In this document: piece by piece, positions 26,632 through 37,546 of the stretch
Numbering within the stretch: position 1 is the first letter of the stretch
Layout: every line of letters starts with the position of its first letter
DNA from: Spirochaetia bacterium
GTDB taxonomy: Bacteria; Spirochaetota; Leptospiria; Turneriellales; JAOUFE01
Length of the DNA: 64,000 nucleotides
Assembly (NCBI GenBank): GCA_029857955.1
Contig: JAOUFY010000004.1
Coordinates: forward strand, 1-64,000
Direction of reading: 5' to 3'
The notes under the pieces: generated by a model
The model's input: only the letters and a program-made list of their open reading frames with translations
The model's database searches: none
Told to the model about the DNA's origin: nothing
Position numbers and translations under genes: made by a program

Positions 26632-27381
26632 CTATATCGAACTCTGAGGCTTTGGTCCCATTAATTTTTCAATCATGTTTTTCATCTTTTCAAAAGAACT
26701 GTAGCCATGTGTGATAAAATGCCGTTTATTGTTTTTGGACAATATAACAGCAGGAAAAGCCTGCACGCCCCATTTGCGGTTTAAGTCAAATTCCATGAAA
26801 GTTTCGTCTTTGACTTCTTCGTTTTCAAAACGGGTTTTAAATTCCGAATAGTTAATTTTAAATTCATCACAAATACTTTTATAAAAATCAAGACTGGCTG
26901 GATTTTCTGATTCGACATAAAATTTACGCTGTATGGCCTCAAAAAATTCCATTTCTGCTGCCCCGATTAACGGTCTTGCCGCTACCACCGCGCGACATGG
27001 CGGTTCGGTGTCGTAATTAAATGATTCCAACTCAAAAAGCTTATAACCAAATGGCCGGCTGCTTTTTTGGCGAACCTGTTCCCAATGGTGTTTTAGCATT
27101 TCCTTCATGTTGATGTCCCACTTTCCTCCGCCGCCGGGTCTTAGACCGCCGACGACTATTTTAAACGGGATTTTAGTTTGCAAGAAATGATCTCGCAGTT
27201 GAATTAAAGCGGAAGAAATTCCATAGCACCATGAACACATCGGGTCGCCGACATAGATGATTTCGACTTTGTTATTTTCCTCATGAGAACCCGCCGCAGA
27301 CAGCTCTTTAAAACTCGAAACCGGACAAATGCCGGTTTCGATGTCGCAATATTTTTTGTCATTTGTATTCTCATCGATCAT
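26632..27381 (-). CDS. DsbA/FrnE-family thiol oxidoreductase
   Basis: A 249-residue DsbA-like thioredoxin-fold protein. The active-site motif is CSWC (Cys49-Cys52) in IIYVGDPMCSWCYGISSAL, and the late cis-Pro segment GVQAFPAVILSKN is present. No signal peptide is seen, so it is probably cytoplasmic, as in the FrnE/2-hydroxychromene-isomerase-like branch. A second Cys pair at the N-terminus (YCDIETGICPVSS) is an added feature. It has no close operon partner; the 54-bp repeats follow its stop. Confidence 0.85.
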   Translation of the reverse strand: MIDENTNDKKYCDIETGICPVSSFKELSAAGSHEENNKVEIIYVGDPMCSWCYGISSALIQLRDHFLQTKIPFKIVVGGLRPGGGGKWDINMKEMLKHHWEQVRQKSSRPFGYKLFELESFNYDTEPPCRAVVAARPLIGAAEMEFFEAIQRKFYVESENPASLDFYKSICDEFKINYSEFKTRFENEEVKDETFMEFDLNRKWGVQAFPAVILSKNNKRHFITHGYSSFEKMKNMIEKLMGPKPQSSI

Positions 27382-27539
27382 TGTTTACATCGTTTTGATA
27401 TGTTAGTTTTTAATTACTTTGGGTATCCGTTTTTGAAAGATTGAATGCATGAAGTGTAATAAAAAGTTATTAACTCAAATGGGATACTAAAAATTTCATT
27501 AATTTGTTTTTTTGTAAAATTCGTCTACAAATTTTAAGG

Positions 27540-27818
27540 ATGAACCTTTGGTATTTTTTATTGCGTTTGATACTTTTGGTTTCAGGGGCATGGGTTTTTT
27601 CATTTATGCTTAAAACCGTATGTTCAAAACCTGTCTCCAAAAAATATTTTGTGTGTATTATGGAAAAGAATTTGCGAAAAGAAACGGGAGTGAAAATATC
27701 CATATTAAATATTTTCATTCCCTCATATATAATGTATTTTTTGCAGAAAATTCATATGTACCTGTCAGGCTGCAATAAATCCGCCGTCAACTGCCATTGG
27801 AAATCCGGTAACAAATGA
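27540..27818 (+). CDS. Possible small membrane protein (doubtful)
   Basis: A 92-codon frame starts with ATG at 27540 and has a strongly hydrophobic N-terminus (LWYFLLRLILLVSGAWVFSF), then a basic stretch and a second weakly hydrophobic part. It runs 54 nt into the 3' end of the SDR gene on the other strand. No family is recognised, and only a poor ribosome site (AAGG directly before the ATG) is visible. Apart from it, the 383-nt gap between the DsbA-like gene and the SDR gene holds nothing that I can name. Confidence 0.25.
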   Translation: MNLWYFLLRLILLVSGAWVFSFMLKTVCSKPVSKKYFVCIMEKNLRKETGVKISILNIFIPSYIMYFLQKIHMYLSGCNKSAVNCHWKSGNK

Positions 27819-28526
27819 AGCGGCGTCTGAGCATAACCATACAACAGCTTCAGCAATTTCAGTTGGTTTACCAAGGCGTCCAACGGGCTCCATCGCTATC
27901 ATGCCTTTTTCAGCTTCGGCGTCTCCATGTGTAAATCTGTCAATCATTGGAGTTTTAATTACGCCAGGACAAACGGCATTGATTCGAATACCGTCTTTGG
28001 CATATTCAAGGGCTGCGGCCCTGGTTATACCCACCACGCCATGTTTGCTTGCTGTGTATGGTGTAATTCCGGCAAAACCGGCCAAGCCAGCCACCGATGC
28101 TGTATTTACGATCGCTCCATATTTTTGTTTTAACATATGTGGCAATTCGTATTTCATGCAAAGCCAGATACCCTTTAAATTAATGTCGATTACACGGTTC
28201 CAGTTTTCTTCGGTTTGATCAATGATGTTCGCCTGATCGCCTTCTATACCTGCATTATTGGCTGCATAATCAATCCTTCCAAATTTTTCAATGACTGTTT
28301 TGACCATGGCTTCTACTTCTTTGCTTTTAGAGACATCGGCTTTTATGAAAACAGCCTTTCCTTTGTGCAGCTGCTCAATCATGCTTACGGTTTCTTTTGC
28401 CCCGGATTCATTTAAATCTACCACGGCTACTTTCGCGCCTTCTCTGGCAAAAACCAGAGCTATTTCTCTTCCAATTCCAGAGCCGGCTCCCGTTACCAGG
28501 GCAACTCTATCATTCATTGGTTTCAT
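27765..28526 (-). CDS. Short-chain dehydrogenase/reductase
   Basis: A 253-residue classical SDR. The cofactor motif is VTGAGSGIGREIA (TGxxxGxG, 12-20), the aspartate after strand 2 (AVVDL) favours NAD(H), the NAG motif is AANNAGIEG and the catalytic site is Tyr-Thr-Ala-Ser-Lys in TPYTASKHGVVG. The C-terminal GFPMAVDGGFIA is also typical. A strong AGGAGG precedes the ATG. Substrate unknown. It is divergent from an MFS carrier across about 270 nt, so the two may share control. Confidence 0.92.
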   Translation of the reverse strand: MKPMNDRVALVTGAGSGIGREIALVFAREGAKVAVVDLNESGAKETVSMIEQLHKGKAVFIKADVSKSKEVEAMVKTVIEKFGRIDYAANNAGIEGDQANIIDQTEENWNRVIDINLKGIWLCMKYELPHMLKQKYGAIVNTASVAGLAGFAGITPYTASKHGVVGITRAAALEYAKDGIRINAVCPGVIKTPMIDRFTHGDAEAEKGMIAMEPVGRLGKPTEIAEAVVWLCSDAASFVTGFPMAVDGGFIAA

Positions 28527-28792
28527 AAAATCCTCCTTACATATTAATAATATGATGAAAATATGAGTATAACCATTATTTTCAGTAATTTTAAAGCTTA
28601 AATATTTGTTTAATTATAATTAATATAAAATCGATACTCTTTACTTAAATAAAATCACAGCATTTCAATTTATAATCCAAACGTCTTTACATATGGACAT
28701 TATATGAAACTATTGACAGATAATATTCATTTTTTAAAATTACCCATGATAAATTCATTGAATTTTATAAAAGTTTTACCTCAGGAGAAATT

Positions 28793-30028
28793 ATGACCTC
28801 AGAAAAAATGTCCAGTGGACAAATCTATACCAGAAGACCAGGCCGTTGGCTTGTGCTCATTGGATACATGCTTGTTGCAGGCGTCAGTCAGATGCTTTTA
28901 TTAAATTTTGCGCCTATATTGACTAGGGTTCAAAGCAAATACAACGTTACCGAGATGGTCGCCAGTTTGCTGATCATGGTATTTCCATTGCTTTATCTTG
29001 TCTTTTCTTTACATGCCGGAAGCTGGGTAGATAAAAAAGGTTATAAATTTACCGTTGGGCTGGGCAGTGTTGTTATGGCCTTGTCGACGTTGTTTAGAAT
29101 TTATGATGAAAGTTTTTATGCTCTTCTGATTGGTCAAATTGGAATTGCGGTTGCTCAACCTTATATTTTAAACGGAATTACAAAGCTGATTTCTGACTGG
29201 TTTGACGGAGAGCAGGCCGCCATTGCTACCGGCCTGGGAACTATGGGTTTAATCATTGGTATGGCTGTTGGTCTTGGGGTCACTCCGGGACTCGTGGAAT
29301 CATTCGATATGAAAGGCGCGATGATAATATTCAGCGCCATTACCTTTATAGCTGCCATATTGTTTTTTGTACTGGTACATCCAAATTCCATGGCGCCAAA
29401 ATCAAATGAAGTGAGCATGATAAAGGGCGCCTTCGGTAAACTCATTCGTAACAAACACTTGCTTTTGCTTTTTTGTATGGGCTTTTTAGGTATTGGATAT
29501 TACAATGGAGTTACCACGTGGCTTGAGCCTATGCTGGCTGTTCAGGGTATATCCAGTAAAGATGCCGGTTTAATTGGCGCAGTGATTAACATTGGCGGTA
29601 TTTTCGGCGCTGTGATTATACCAACGTTATCTGATACTATAGGTAAACGAAAGCCTTTTTTAATCATGTGTACATTATTTGCCTTCGCAGTTACCTATCC
29701 GTTATGCCTTGGTTCAAATGTTAAAATATTGATGGTTCTTGCCGTTGCCATGGGATTTTTTCTTTTACCGCTTCTCGCCTTGTTACTGGCCATGACAGAA
29801 GAAATTGCAGGCGCAAAATTTGCTGGTTCCGCAACAGGGATTCTCATGTTTATGGGCAATGCAGGCGCAGTTTTTGTCATTATATTAATGGAAGTAGTAA
29901 AAGGCGAGGCGACTACATTTATAAATTCAGTTTACTTTCTGCTTGCGGCTTTGAGCATTGCGATCACCATTGCTTTTGTCAGTAAAGAACCCAAGCAAAT
30001 TAGACAGGAAGAAAAAGGTAATTTTTAA
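28793..30028 (+). CDS. MFS transporter
   Basis: A 411-residue major facilitator with about twelve membrane segments. The conserved loop between helices 2 and 3 reads GSWVDKKGYKFTVG, the MFS motif A, and the corresponding loop in the second half reads PTLSDTIGKRKPFLI. Around the middle a cytoplasmic linker (HPNSMAPKSNEVSMIKGAFG) joins the two halves. It resembles nitrate/haem/oxalate-like carriers generally, but the substrate cannot be read. ATG with AGGAG upstream. Confidence 0.88.
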   Translation: MTSEKMSSGQIYTRRPGRWLVLIGYMLVAGVSQMLLLNFAPILTRVQSKYNVTEMVASLLIMVFPLLYLVFSLHAGSWVDKKGYKFTVGLGSVVMALSTLFRIYDESFYALLIGQIGIAVAQPYILNGITKLISDWFDGEQAAIATGLGTMGLIIGMAVGLGVTPGLVESFDMKGAMIIFSAITFIAAILFFVLVHPNSMAPKSNEVSMIKGAFGKLIRNKHLLLLFCMGFLGIGYYNGVTTWLEPMLAVQGISSKDAGLIGAVINIGGIFGAVIIPTLSDTIGKRKPFLIMCTLFAFAVTYPLCLGSNVKILMVLAVAMGFFLLPLLALLLAMTEEIAGAKFAGSATGILMFMGNAGAVFVIILMEVVKGEATTFINSVYFLLAALSIAITIAFVSKEPKQIRQEEKGNF

Positions 30029-30074
30029 AAATAATTAAATCCGTGAAGCGAACAGCGGACTTGAAAATTAAGCG

Positions 30075-31586
<1,512 letters not shown>

Positions 31587-31704
31587 TTAACATATGGATT
31601 GACTTTGTCAAGTTGAATGTAACAGGCAAAGTCAGTTTTGGCCGCATTTTCTTTGGATCTTAAAACAGATGTTTGAACTTTAGTCAGAAAATCAGATATT
31701 TGAC

Positions 31705-31733
31705 TTGACGCTAAACTTACGTCAGTCTTTAAT
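31705..31733 (+). promoter_or_regulatory. Candidate sigma-70 promoter for rtcB
   Basis: TTGACG (31705-31710) and TTTAAT (31728-31733) stand 17 nt apart. The expected transcription start falls at or next to the ATG at 31739, and no Shine-Dalgarno is present, so the transcript would be leaderless. Confidence 0.45.
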
Positions 31734-31738
31734 ACTCG

Positions 31739-32842
31739 ATGCAAAATTCTCACAAACTGACAAGTCTGATACCGCTCAACGCAATAGAACCGGAGGCTCT
31801 TGAACAATTACAGAAGGCATTAAATCATGATTTTGTAAAAAAAATCGCCGTTATGCCAGATATTCATGCCGGTTATGATTTGCCGATTGGTAGTGTCGCC
31901 CTGACCGACAGTATCATTTCGCCGTCGTTTGTCGGCTATGATATTGGATGCGGTATGTGTCAGGTAAAATTACCTGATAAAGAAAATATAATCATTTGCG
32001 ACGAACGGGAAGCTGTTTCCATTCATAACCGTATAAAAGCCGTTGTACCCTCTGGTTTTTCAAGTCATGGTGCATATCGCGAATACATAAACTTTACATC
32101 AGCTTCCGAAGATAAAAAATTTTCCTCTTCAGTAAATTTAAAAATACAATCCCAGCTTGGTACGCTTGGCGGCGGCAATCATTTTATTGAAATTGGTAAA
32201 AACAAAGAAGGCGATGTATTCATCACCATACATTCCGGTTCGCGAAATGCCGGTCATCAGGTTGCCGAACGATATATGAAAATTGGAAAATATCTTAAAC
32301 TTGATTCCGAAGCTGGTAAAGCCTATGAACGCGACATGTTGTTTATGCTTGACTATGCTTTAGCCAATCGACTTGATATGGTAAAAAGCATCGTTACAGG
32401 TGTATTGTCATATAGCGATCAACAGTGGAAAAAGCAAATCCTGCCTACACTGATCAACGAAAATCATAACCATGCTGAAGTTCGAGCCGACGGAGTTTTG
32501 CATCGAAAGGGTGCAACTCCTGCCGCAAAAGACCAGCTTGGCGTTATTCCTGGTAATATGCGAGACGGCGTTTACATCACCCGAGGTATTGGCGACGAAA
32601 AATATTTAAATTCGTCGTCTCATGGAGCAGGCAGGGTGATGAGCCGAAAGAATGCAAAAAGCCTCATCTCGCTGGAAGAATTTAAAAACGCCATGAAGGG
32701 AATCGCTGCTGACGTAAGCGGTCATACGCTTGATGAAGCCCCTTTTGCCTATAAAGATCTTGACGAAGTCATTCGTATGCAAAATCATATTGTGGTTGAT
32801 CTTGTCGATCACGTTAAACCGCTCATAAACATTAAAGGATAA
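31739..32842 (+). CDS. rtcB: RtcB-family RNA ligase
   Basis: A 367-residue RtcB-type ligase, which joins 2',3'-cyclic phosphate and 5'-OH RNA ends using GTP and Mn2+. Metal-binding and catalytic motifs are recognisable: PDIHAGYDLPIG, the GYDIGCGMC cysteine motif, GGGNHFIEIG, HSGSRNAGHQVAERY, HNHAEV, and SSHGAGRVMSR with the region of the guanylated His. It is of the shorter bacterial type (about 370-400 residues) and is followed 2 nt later by a phosphoesterase gene. It may repair broken RNA; no RNA substrate or RtcA/RtcR is seen nearby. Confidence 0.92.
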   Translation: MQNSHKLTSLIPLNAIEPEALEQLQKALNHDFVKKIAVMPDIHAGYDLPIGSVALTDSIISPSFVGYDIGCGMCQVKLPDKENIIICDEREAVSIHNRIKAVVPSGFSSHGAYREYINFTSASEDKKFSSSVNLKIQSQLGTLGGGNHFIEIGKNKEGDVFITIHSGSRNAGHQVAERYMKIGKYLKLDSEAGKAYERDMLFMLDYALANRLDMVKSIVTGVLSYSDQQWKKQILPTLINENHNHAEVRADGVLHRKGATPAAKDQLGVIPGNMRDGVYITRGIGDEKYLNSSSHGAGRVMSRKNAKSLISLEEFKNAMKGIAADVSGHTLDEAPFAYKDLDEVIRMQNHIVVDLVDHVKPLINIKG

Positions 32843-32844
32843 CC

Positions 32845-34107
32845 ATGAAGCACAGTCATATTGTATTGTTTATTGGAATTGTTTCTATTTTATACTCTCT
32901 GGTTTTTTATTATTTTTACCGTCGATTTTTAAAACCATTTCGTTTAAAAGGCCGCGCAAATATATATGCCTTCGCAGGGCTTTTTATATTTGTATATTCT
33001 ACTTTTTTACCATTTTTTTTAATGAGGTTTAAAAAGGAATCTGTGACAACGGTTTCATGGATCGCCTATCTTTTTTTTGGATTTATTTTTACGTTGTTTC
33101 CTGTTATGGTCAGCCGAGATTCGGTTTTAATTTTGTTTCGTACGGTTAAAAAATATATTTTTAAAATTATTTTAATGAGATGGATTGTTTCAGATGATGC
33201 GCCTCAGGATCATTCTGTGCAGGAAATATCGCGTCGTGAATTTCTTGTAAAAAGTAACTATGCTGTTTTAGGTTTTTCAACGTTAGTTGTAGGTCTCGGC
33301 GCCTACCAGGCCAGAAAACCGCCTCGAGTATATGAATCTAAAATACCGATTGCCGGTTTACCAGATCACTTTGACGGTTTTAAAATTGTGCAAATATCAG
33401 ATATTCATCTGGGACTTCTCATTGATGGTAAATATTTAAGTGAAGTTGTTCGCCATGTAAACGAACTTAAACCGGATCTGGTCGCTATAACCGGCGATCT
33501 TGTTGACGGTACTGTCTCTCAATTGAGAAGTCAGGCTGCGGTTTTAAAAGATATTTCTTCTGTTCATGGAAGTTACTTTGTAACCGGAAATCATGAATAT
33601 TATTCCGGCGTTGAAGACTGGCTGGTTGAAATCGAAAAACTTGGCGTAAAAGTACTTATGAATGATCACGATATAATCAGAAAAGCTTTCAGTAAAAATG
33701 AAATGCGCAGCCAAAAGCAAGACAAAAAAAATTTAATCATTGCCGGAGTTCCCGATCACAGGGCAGGGCCAAATGCAGGTCATTTGTACGAGCCTTTGAA
33801 AGCCATTCAGGGCGCCAATTTAAATGACATTAAAATTTTATTGGCACATCAGCCAACAGATATTGATCTGGCTCTTGACGCCGGTTATCATTTGCAGCTT
33901 TCCGGGCATACCCACGGAGGGCAGTTTTTTCCTTACAACATGGCAGTACCGTTGTTTTTTCGTTACAATGCAGGGTTGTATCAACATGCAGGACAAAATG
34001 GAAATCATATGATGGTGTATGTCAATCGTGGTACCGGTTACTGGGGGCCTCCGCTTCGTACCGGAGTTCCATCAGAGATTTCACTTTTAACACTTGTAAA
34101 AGCCTGA
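32845..34107 (+). CDS. Membrane-anchored metallophosphoesterase
   Basis: A 420-residue protein. The N-terminal 150 residues hold about three or four membrane segments, followed by a Tat-like SRREFLVKSNYAVLGFSTLV segment. The rest is a calcineurin-like phosphoesterase with its five metal motifs: QISDIHLG, ITGDLVDG, VTGNHEYY, LAHQP and SGHTHGGQ. It is of the YkuE type, probably acting on lipid or nucleotide phosphates outside the membrane. It directly follows rtcB, so a joint transcript is likely, although a functional link is not evident. Confidence 0.88.
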   Translation: MKHSHIVLFIGIVSILYSLVFYYFYRRFLKPFRLKGRANIYAFAGLFIFVYSTFLPFFLMRFKKESVTTVSWIAYLFFGFIFTLFPVMVSRDSVLILFRTVKKYIFKIILMRWIVSDDAPQDHSVQEISRREFLVKSNYAVLGFSTLVVGLGAYQARKPPRVYESKIPIAGLPDHFDGFKIVQISDIHLGLLIDGKYLSEVVRHVNELKPDLVAITGDLVDGTVSQLRSQAAVLKDISSVHGSYFVTGNHEYYSGVEDWLVEIEKLGVKVLMNDHDIIRKAFSKNEMRSQKQDKKNLIIAGVPDHRAGPNAGHLYEPLKAIQGANLNDIKILLAHQPTDIDLALDAGYHLQLSGHTHGGQFFPYNMAVPLFFRYNAGLYQHAGQNGNHMMVYVNRGTGYWGPPLRTGVPSEISLLTLVKA

Positions 34108-34132
34108 TCAATTACTTTAAGGGGTGCCGGAA

Positions 34133-34199
34133 TCTGCCGGAGGCAGATGAGGCAGGGGGGCGAGGAAAATTCATTTCTGAAAATTTTCATAGCCCCCCT
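34133..34199. terminator. Hairpins between phosphoesterase and V-ATPase genes
   Basis: TCTGCC (34133-34138) pairs with GGCAGA (34142-34147), and AGGGGGGC (34154-34161) pairs with GCCCCCCT (34192-34199) with an inner GAAAATTCA/TGAAAATTTTC stem. No T-run follows. It probably marks the end of the rtcB unit or the leader of the V-ATPase operon. Confidence 0.45.
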
Positions 34200-34266
34200 C
34201 CAATTTTGATGTGAATATAATATTTACTTGACAGCCTTTAAAACGATAAAAAGCGTTATTTTAAAT

Positions 34267-34890
34267 ATGGCACAAGAACAAATTCAAAAACTAACGACAG
34301 CTCTTTACGAAGAGGGCGTTGAGAAAGGCGAAAAAAGGGCAGCAGAAATCATTCGTGATGCAGAGGACAGAGCGGCTCAAATAATTGCCAATGCGCGAAA
34401 TGACGCCCGCCTTATTATAAAAGAGGCCGAAGATCAGTCAAAAATATTCAAGCAGCACGTTGAAACAGAAACCAGAATTGCGGCGAAAGAAATTATCCAT
34501 GATTTTCATCAAACAGTTACCGACATGATTTTAGCTCATGCCATTGACGAAAAAACTGCAGCTGATCTTTCCGATTCCAAAACTCTTTCTCACTGGGTTG
34601 GTAAAATCATAGAGAACTGGCGATGTGATTCCCATGAACAGCCTTCACTGACTGTTTTGTTTTCTGAAAAAGATTTACAGGGTTTTAACAAGTGGTTTGA
34701 AAAAGAAGTTTCAGATGTTTTACGTAAAAAGGTAATTGTAGAATCTTCGGAAGCGATCAAAGGGGGGTTTCAGATCATTCCTAAAGACGGTTCGTATAAA
34801 ATTGACATGAATGTTGAGTCATTTCAAGAATTATTTCGGCATTACTTAAAAACGCGAACGCGAAAGCTTTTGTTCGGCGATCTGGCTTAA
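34267..34890 (+). CDS. atpE: V-type ATPase subunit E
   Basis: A 207-residue peripheral-stalk subunit. Residues 5-80 form a long Ala/Glu/Arg-rich helix (KRAAEIIRDAEDRAAQIIAN) as in E subunits, followed by a globular C-terminal part with KKVIVESSEAIKGGFQI, the family's late conserved block. The ATG at 34267 is preferred over an in-frame TTG 13 codons earlier because the encoded MAQEQIQKL matches usual starts. It heads the cluster E, DUF2764, A, B, all spaced by under 10 nt or overlapping. Confidence 0.85.
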   Translation: MAQEQIQKLTTALYEEGVEKGEKRAAEIIRDAEDRAAQIIANARNDARLIIKEAEDQSKIFKQHVETETRIAAKEIIHDFHQTVTDMILAHAIDEKTAADLSDSKTLSHWVGKIIENWRCDSHEQPSLTVLFSEKDLQGFNKWFEKEVSDVLRKKVIVESSEAIKGGFQIIPKDGSYKIDMNVESFQELFRHYLKTRTRKLLFGDLA

Positions 34891-34896
34891 CCAATC

Positions 34897-35802
34897 ATGA
34901 AATCAAATTATTATTTTCTCTATGCCTCATTGCCTGATATTTCTTTTAACGAAAAAAAAGATTACAGGGAACTTGCGTATTTGTTTAACGAGGTAATTGA
35001 CTCCTTGTCAGATGAGGACAGGCTTGCGGTACGTTACATTCGATACCCAATTGACAATAGCAATTTAATGATTTTGCTTGAGGGTGAGTCAAATCCTGAA
35101 GAAAAATTTCAGCCTTGGGGTAATTATACTCTTGATGAATTAAAATATGAAATAAAGTCAAGAGATACAATTCCAGCTTACATGAGTCGATTTATAGAGT
35201 ACTACCACAAGTTGCTCGTTGAATTTAGCGGTACAAGTTATATTGATTTACTCAATGAATATTTCATGAAAGAAATATTCTTGCTGAATGATCATAAGGC
35301 AAATTCTTTTTTTAATTATGATCAACCTGGTTTTGACTGTCATTTTATCAAACGATGGTTTGTTTTTGATCGCGATTTTAAAAATGTATTAACCGCCATT
35401 GAATGTATGAAACACGATGAACCGGTCGAAAGACGTGAAAGCGTGAGGGTCGATCAGAGGCCCGGTCAGCGTCTTTCAGGCGATTATGAAGTAAGCGATT
35501 TATTGCTCAAAAGCAAGTCATATGATTTTTCTCTTTCGGGAACTTTCTCATGGATGACTAAAGTTTTAAATTTAAATTCTAAAAATATTTACGACTATGA
35601 AAAAGAAATTATTTTAATGAAACTGGAAATGCTGGATGAATTGGCCGGCGATGAAAATTTTTCATTATCAACACTGCTGGCGTATTTAATAAAACTGCAA
35701 CTTTTAATACGTTGGAGCTCACTTGACGAGACAGCAGGCAAAAAATTCATAGATCATATATCTCAAAAAGTTAAAAATTATGCATATGAAAACAACAGGT
35801 AA
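34897..35802 (+). CDS. DUF2764 protein of V-ATPase clusters
   Basis: A 301-residue protein beginning NYYFLYASLPDISFN, the typical opening of DUF2764 proteins, which lie between V-ATPase subunits E and A in spirochaetes and several other phyla. It is helical, with a C-terminal block DEKFAGDENFSLSTLLAYLI-like in character (around residues 245-285). By size and position it may replace subunit C in coupling rotor and stalk, but this is unproven. It overlaps the A-subunit gene by 23 nt. Confidence 0.8.
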   Translation: MKSNYYFLYASLPDISFNEKKDYRELAYLFNEVIDSLSDEDRLAVRYIRYPIDNSNLMILLEGESNPEEKFQPWGNYTLDELKYEIKSRDTIPAYMSRFIEYYHKLLVEFSGTSYIDLLNEYFMKEIFLLNDHKANSFFNYDQPGFDCHFIKRWFVFDRDFKNVLTAIECMKHDEPVERRESVRVDQRPGQRLSGDYEVSDLLLKSKSYDFSLSGTFSWMTKVLNLNSKNIYDYEKEIILMKLEMLDELAGDENFSLSTLLAYLIKLQLLIRWSSLDETAGKKFIDHISQKVKNYAYENNR

Positions 35803-37546
35803 AATAACAGGTATAGTATCTAATCTTGTAACGATTTCGGTAAGCGGTCCGGTTATACAAAATGAAATTTGTTACATTTTGTACAACGGTCTTCGTATCT
35901 TGTCAGAGGTGATTCGAATCGACAATGAGCGAGTTTACGCCCAGGTTTTTGAAAGCACACGGGGAATACAAACAGGAACCGAGGTAGAATTTACAGGGAA
36001 AATGCTCGAGGTTCAACTTGGCCCGGGTATGTTGGCCAAGGTTTATGACGGTTTACAAAGTGATTTATACGCCATGGAAAGTTTATTTATCACCCGCGGT
36101 ATGAGCAGTCCTGCTCTTGATTATACGAAGAAATGGAAATTTAAGCCTTTATGTAAAGTCGGCGACGAAGTTTCAGCCGGCGAATGGCTTGGCGAAGTTC
36201 AAGAAAACTGGATCAGTCACAAAATCATGGTACCATTTCGATTTAAAGAAAAATTAATCATAAAAAGTATCGTCAATGAAGGCAGTTATAATTTGGAAGA
36301 TATCATTGCCGTGGTTAAGAACAATGAAGGGCAGGAATTTCCTTTGACCATGGTTTTCTCATGGCCGGTAAAAAGACCTGTGCGCGTTCACAAAGAAAAA
36401 ATCAGACCTTTCAAAATTTTAGAAACTGGCGTAAGGGTAATCGATATCTTTAATCCGATGATGGAAGGCGGCACCGGATTTATTCCAGGGCCGTTTGGAT
36501 GCGGAAAAACAGTTTTACAGCATACAATTTCAAAACATGCCGATGCCGATTTAATTATCGTTGTGGCCTGCGGCGAAAGAGCCAACGAAGTGGTGGAATT
36601 GTTTACGGAATTTCCAAACCTGGATGACCCAAGAACCGGAAGAAAAATGATGGAAAGAACCATCATCATTTGCAATACTTCAAATATGCCGGTTGCAGCG
36701 CGTGAAGCTTCGGTATACACGGGCATGACCATTGCCGAATATTATCGCGCCATGGGCTTAAAAGTTCTTATATTGGCAGATTCGACATCCCGTTGGGCGC
36801 AAGCTCTTCGTGAAATGTCAAATCGTATGGAAGAATTACCTGGTCCTGACGCCTATCCGATGGATCTTTCTGCCATCGTCGCCAACTTTTATGCCAGAGC
36901 CGGTTTTACATGGCTGAAAAATAACAAAAGCGGGTCTGTTACTTTTATTGGAACCGTTAGCCCCGCCGGCGGAAATTTTAAAGAACCTGTTACCGAAGCA
37001 ACCCGCAAAGTCGCGCGTGCGTTTTATGCCCTATCGCAAAGCCGCGCCGACAGTAAGAGGTACCCTGCAATTGACCCGATCGAAAGTTATTCAAAGTATC
37101 TTGAATATGACGAGGTTAAGCAGGAACTTAACACAATATTTGATATTCAGTGGACAACAAAGGTCAGCCGTCTGATGAACATTTTGATCAGAGGCAAGGA
37201 TATTAAAGATCAAATTGGTATTTTGGGCGACGACGGGGTACCCGTCGATTATCATGAAGTGTTCTGGAAGTCAGAGGTGATCGACTTTGTCTTGCTTCAG
37301 CAGGACAGCTTTGATAAAGTCGATGCCAGTACGCCATTGATTCGTCAAAAGTATATGGTCGATTTATTGTTGTCAGTTTGTGAAAAAAATTATGACTTTG
37401 ATCATTTTGAAAAAGTCAGCGAATTTTTCAAGAAAATCATCAATACTTTAAAACAATTGAACTATTCAGTTTACCAGGAAAAAGATTTTATCAGCCACGA
37501 AGCTAACCTGAATTTACTAATAAGCGAGAGAACAAAAAATTCATGA
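35780..37546 (+). CDS. atpA: V-type ATPase catalytic subunit A
   Basis: A 588-residue catalytic subunit. The P-loop is GPFGCGKT at 237-244, followed by the ERANEVVELFTEFP segment, the SNMPVAAREASVYTGMTIAE block, ADSTSRWAQALREMSNRMEE with the catalytic region, and the SPAGGNFKEPVTEAT loop. The long non-homologous insert between residues 100 and 200 is that of A subunits rather than F1-beta. It is translated from within the end of the DUF2764 gene and overlaps atpB by 4 nt. Confidence 0.95.
   Translation: MHMKTTGKITGIVSNLVTISVSGPVIQNEICYILYNGLRILSEVIRIDNERVYAQVFESTRGIQTGTEVEFTGKMLEVQLGPGMLAKVYDGLQSDLYAMESLFITRGMSSPALDYTKKWKFKPLCKVGDEVSAGEWLGEVQENWISHKIMVPFRFKEKLIIKSIVNEGSYNLEDIIAVVKNNEGQEFPLTMVFSWPVKRPVRVHKEKIRPFKILETGVRVIDIFNPMMEGGTGFIPGPFGCGKTVLQHTISKHADADLIIVVACGERANEVVELFTEFPNLDDPRTGRKMMERTIIICNTSNMPVAAREASVYTGMTIAEYYRAMGLKVLILADSTSRWAQALREMSNRMEELPGPDAYPMDLSAIVANFYARAGFTWLKNNKSGSVTFIGTVSPAGGNFKEPVTEATRKVARAFYALSQSRADSKRYPAIDPIESYSKYLEYDEVKQELNTIFDIQWTTKVSRLMNILIRGKDIKDQIGILGDDGVPVDYHEVFWKSEVIDFVLLQQDSFDKVDASTPLIRQKYMVDLLLSVCEKNYDFDHFEKVSEFFKKIINTLKQLNYSVYQEKDFISHEANLNLLISERTKNS

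Noticed and set aside
27470-27718. Minus-strand 82-residue frame between the DsbA-like and SDR genes
   Set aside because: Overlaps the slightly better plus-strand frame, highly basic, no ribosome site or family resemblance.
34228-34233. TTGACA just before the V-ATPase E gene
   Set aside because: No acceptable -10 box at 16-18 nt spacing, and the predicted start would crowd the ATG.
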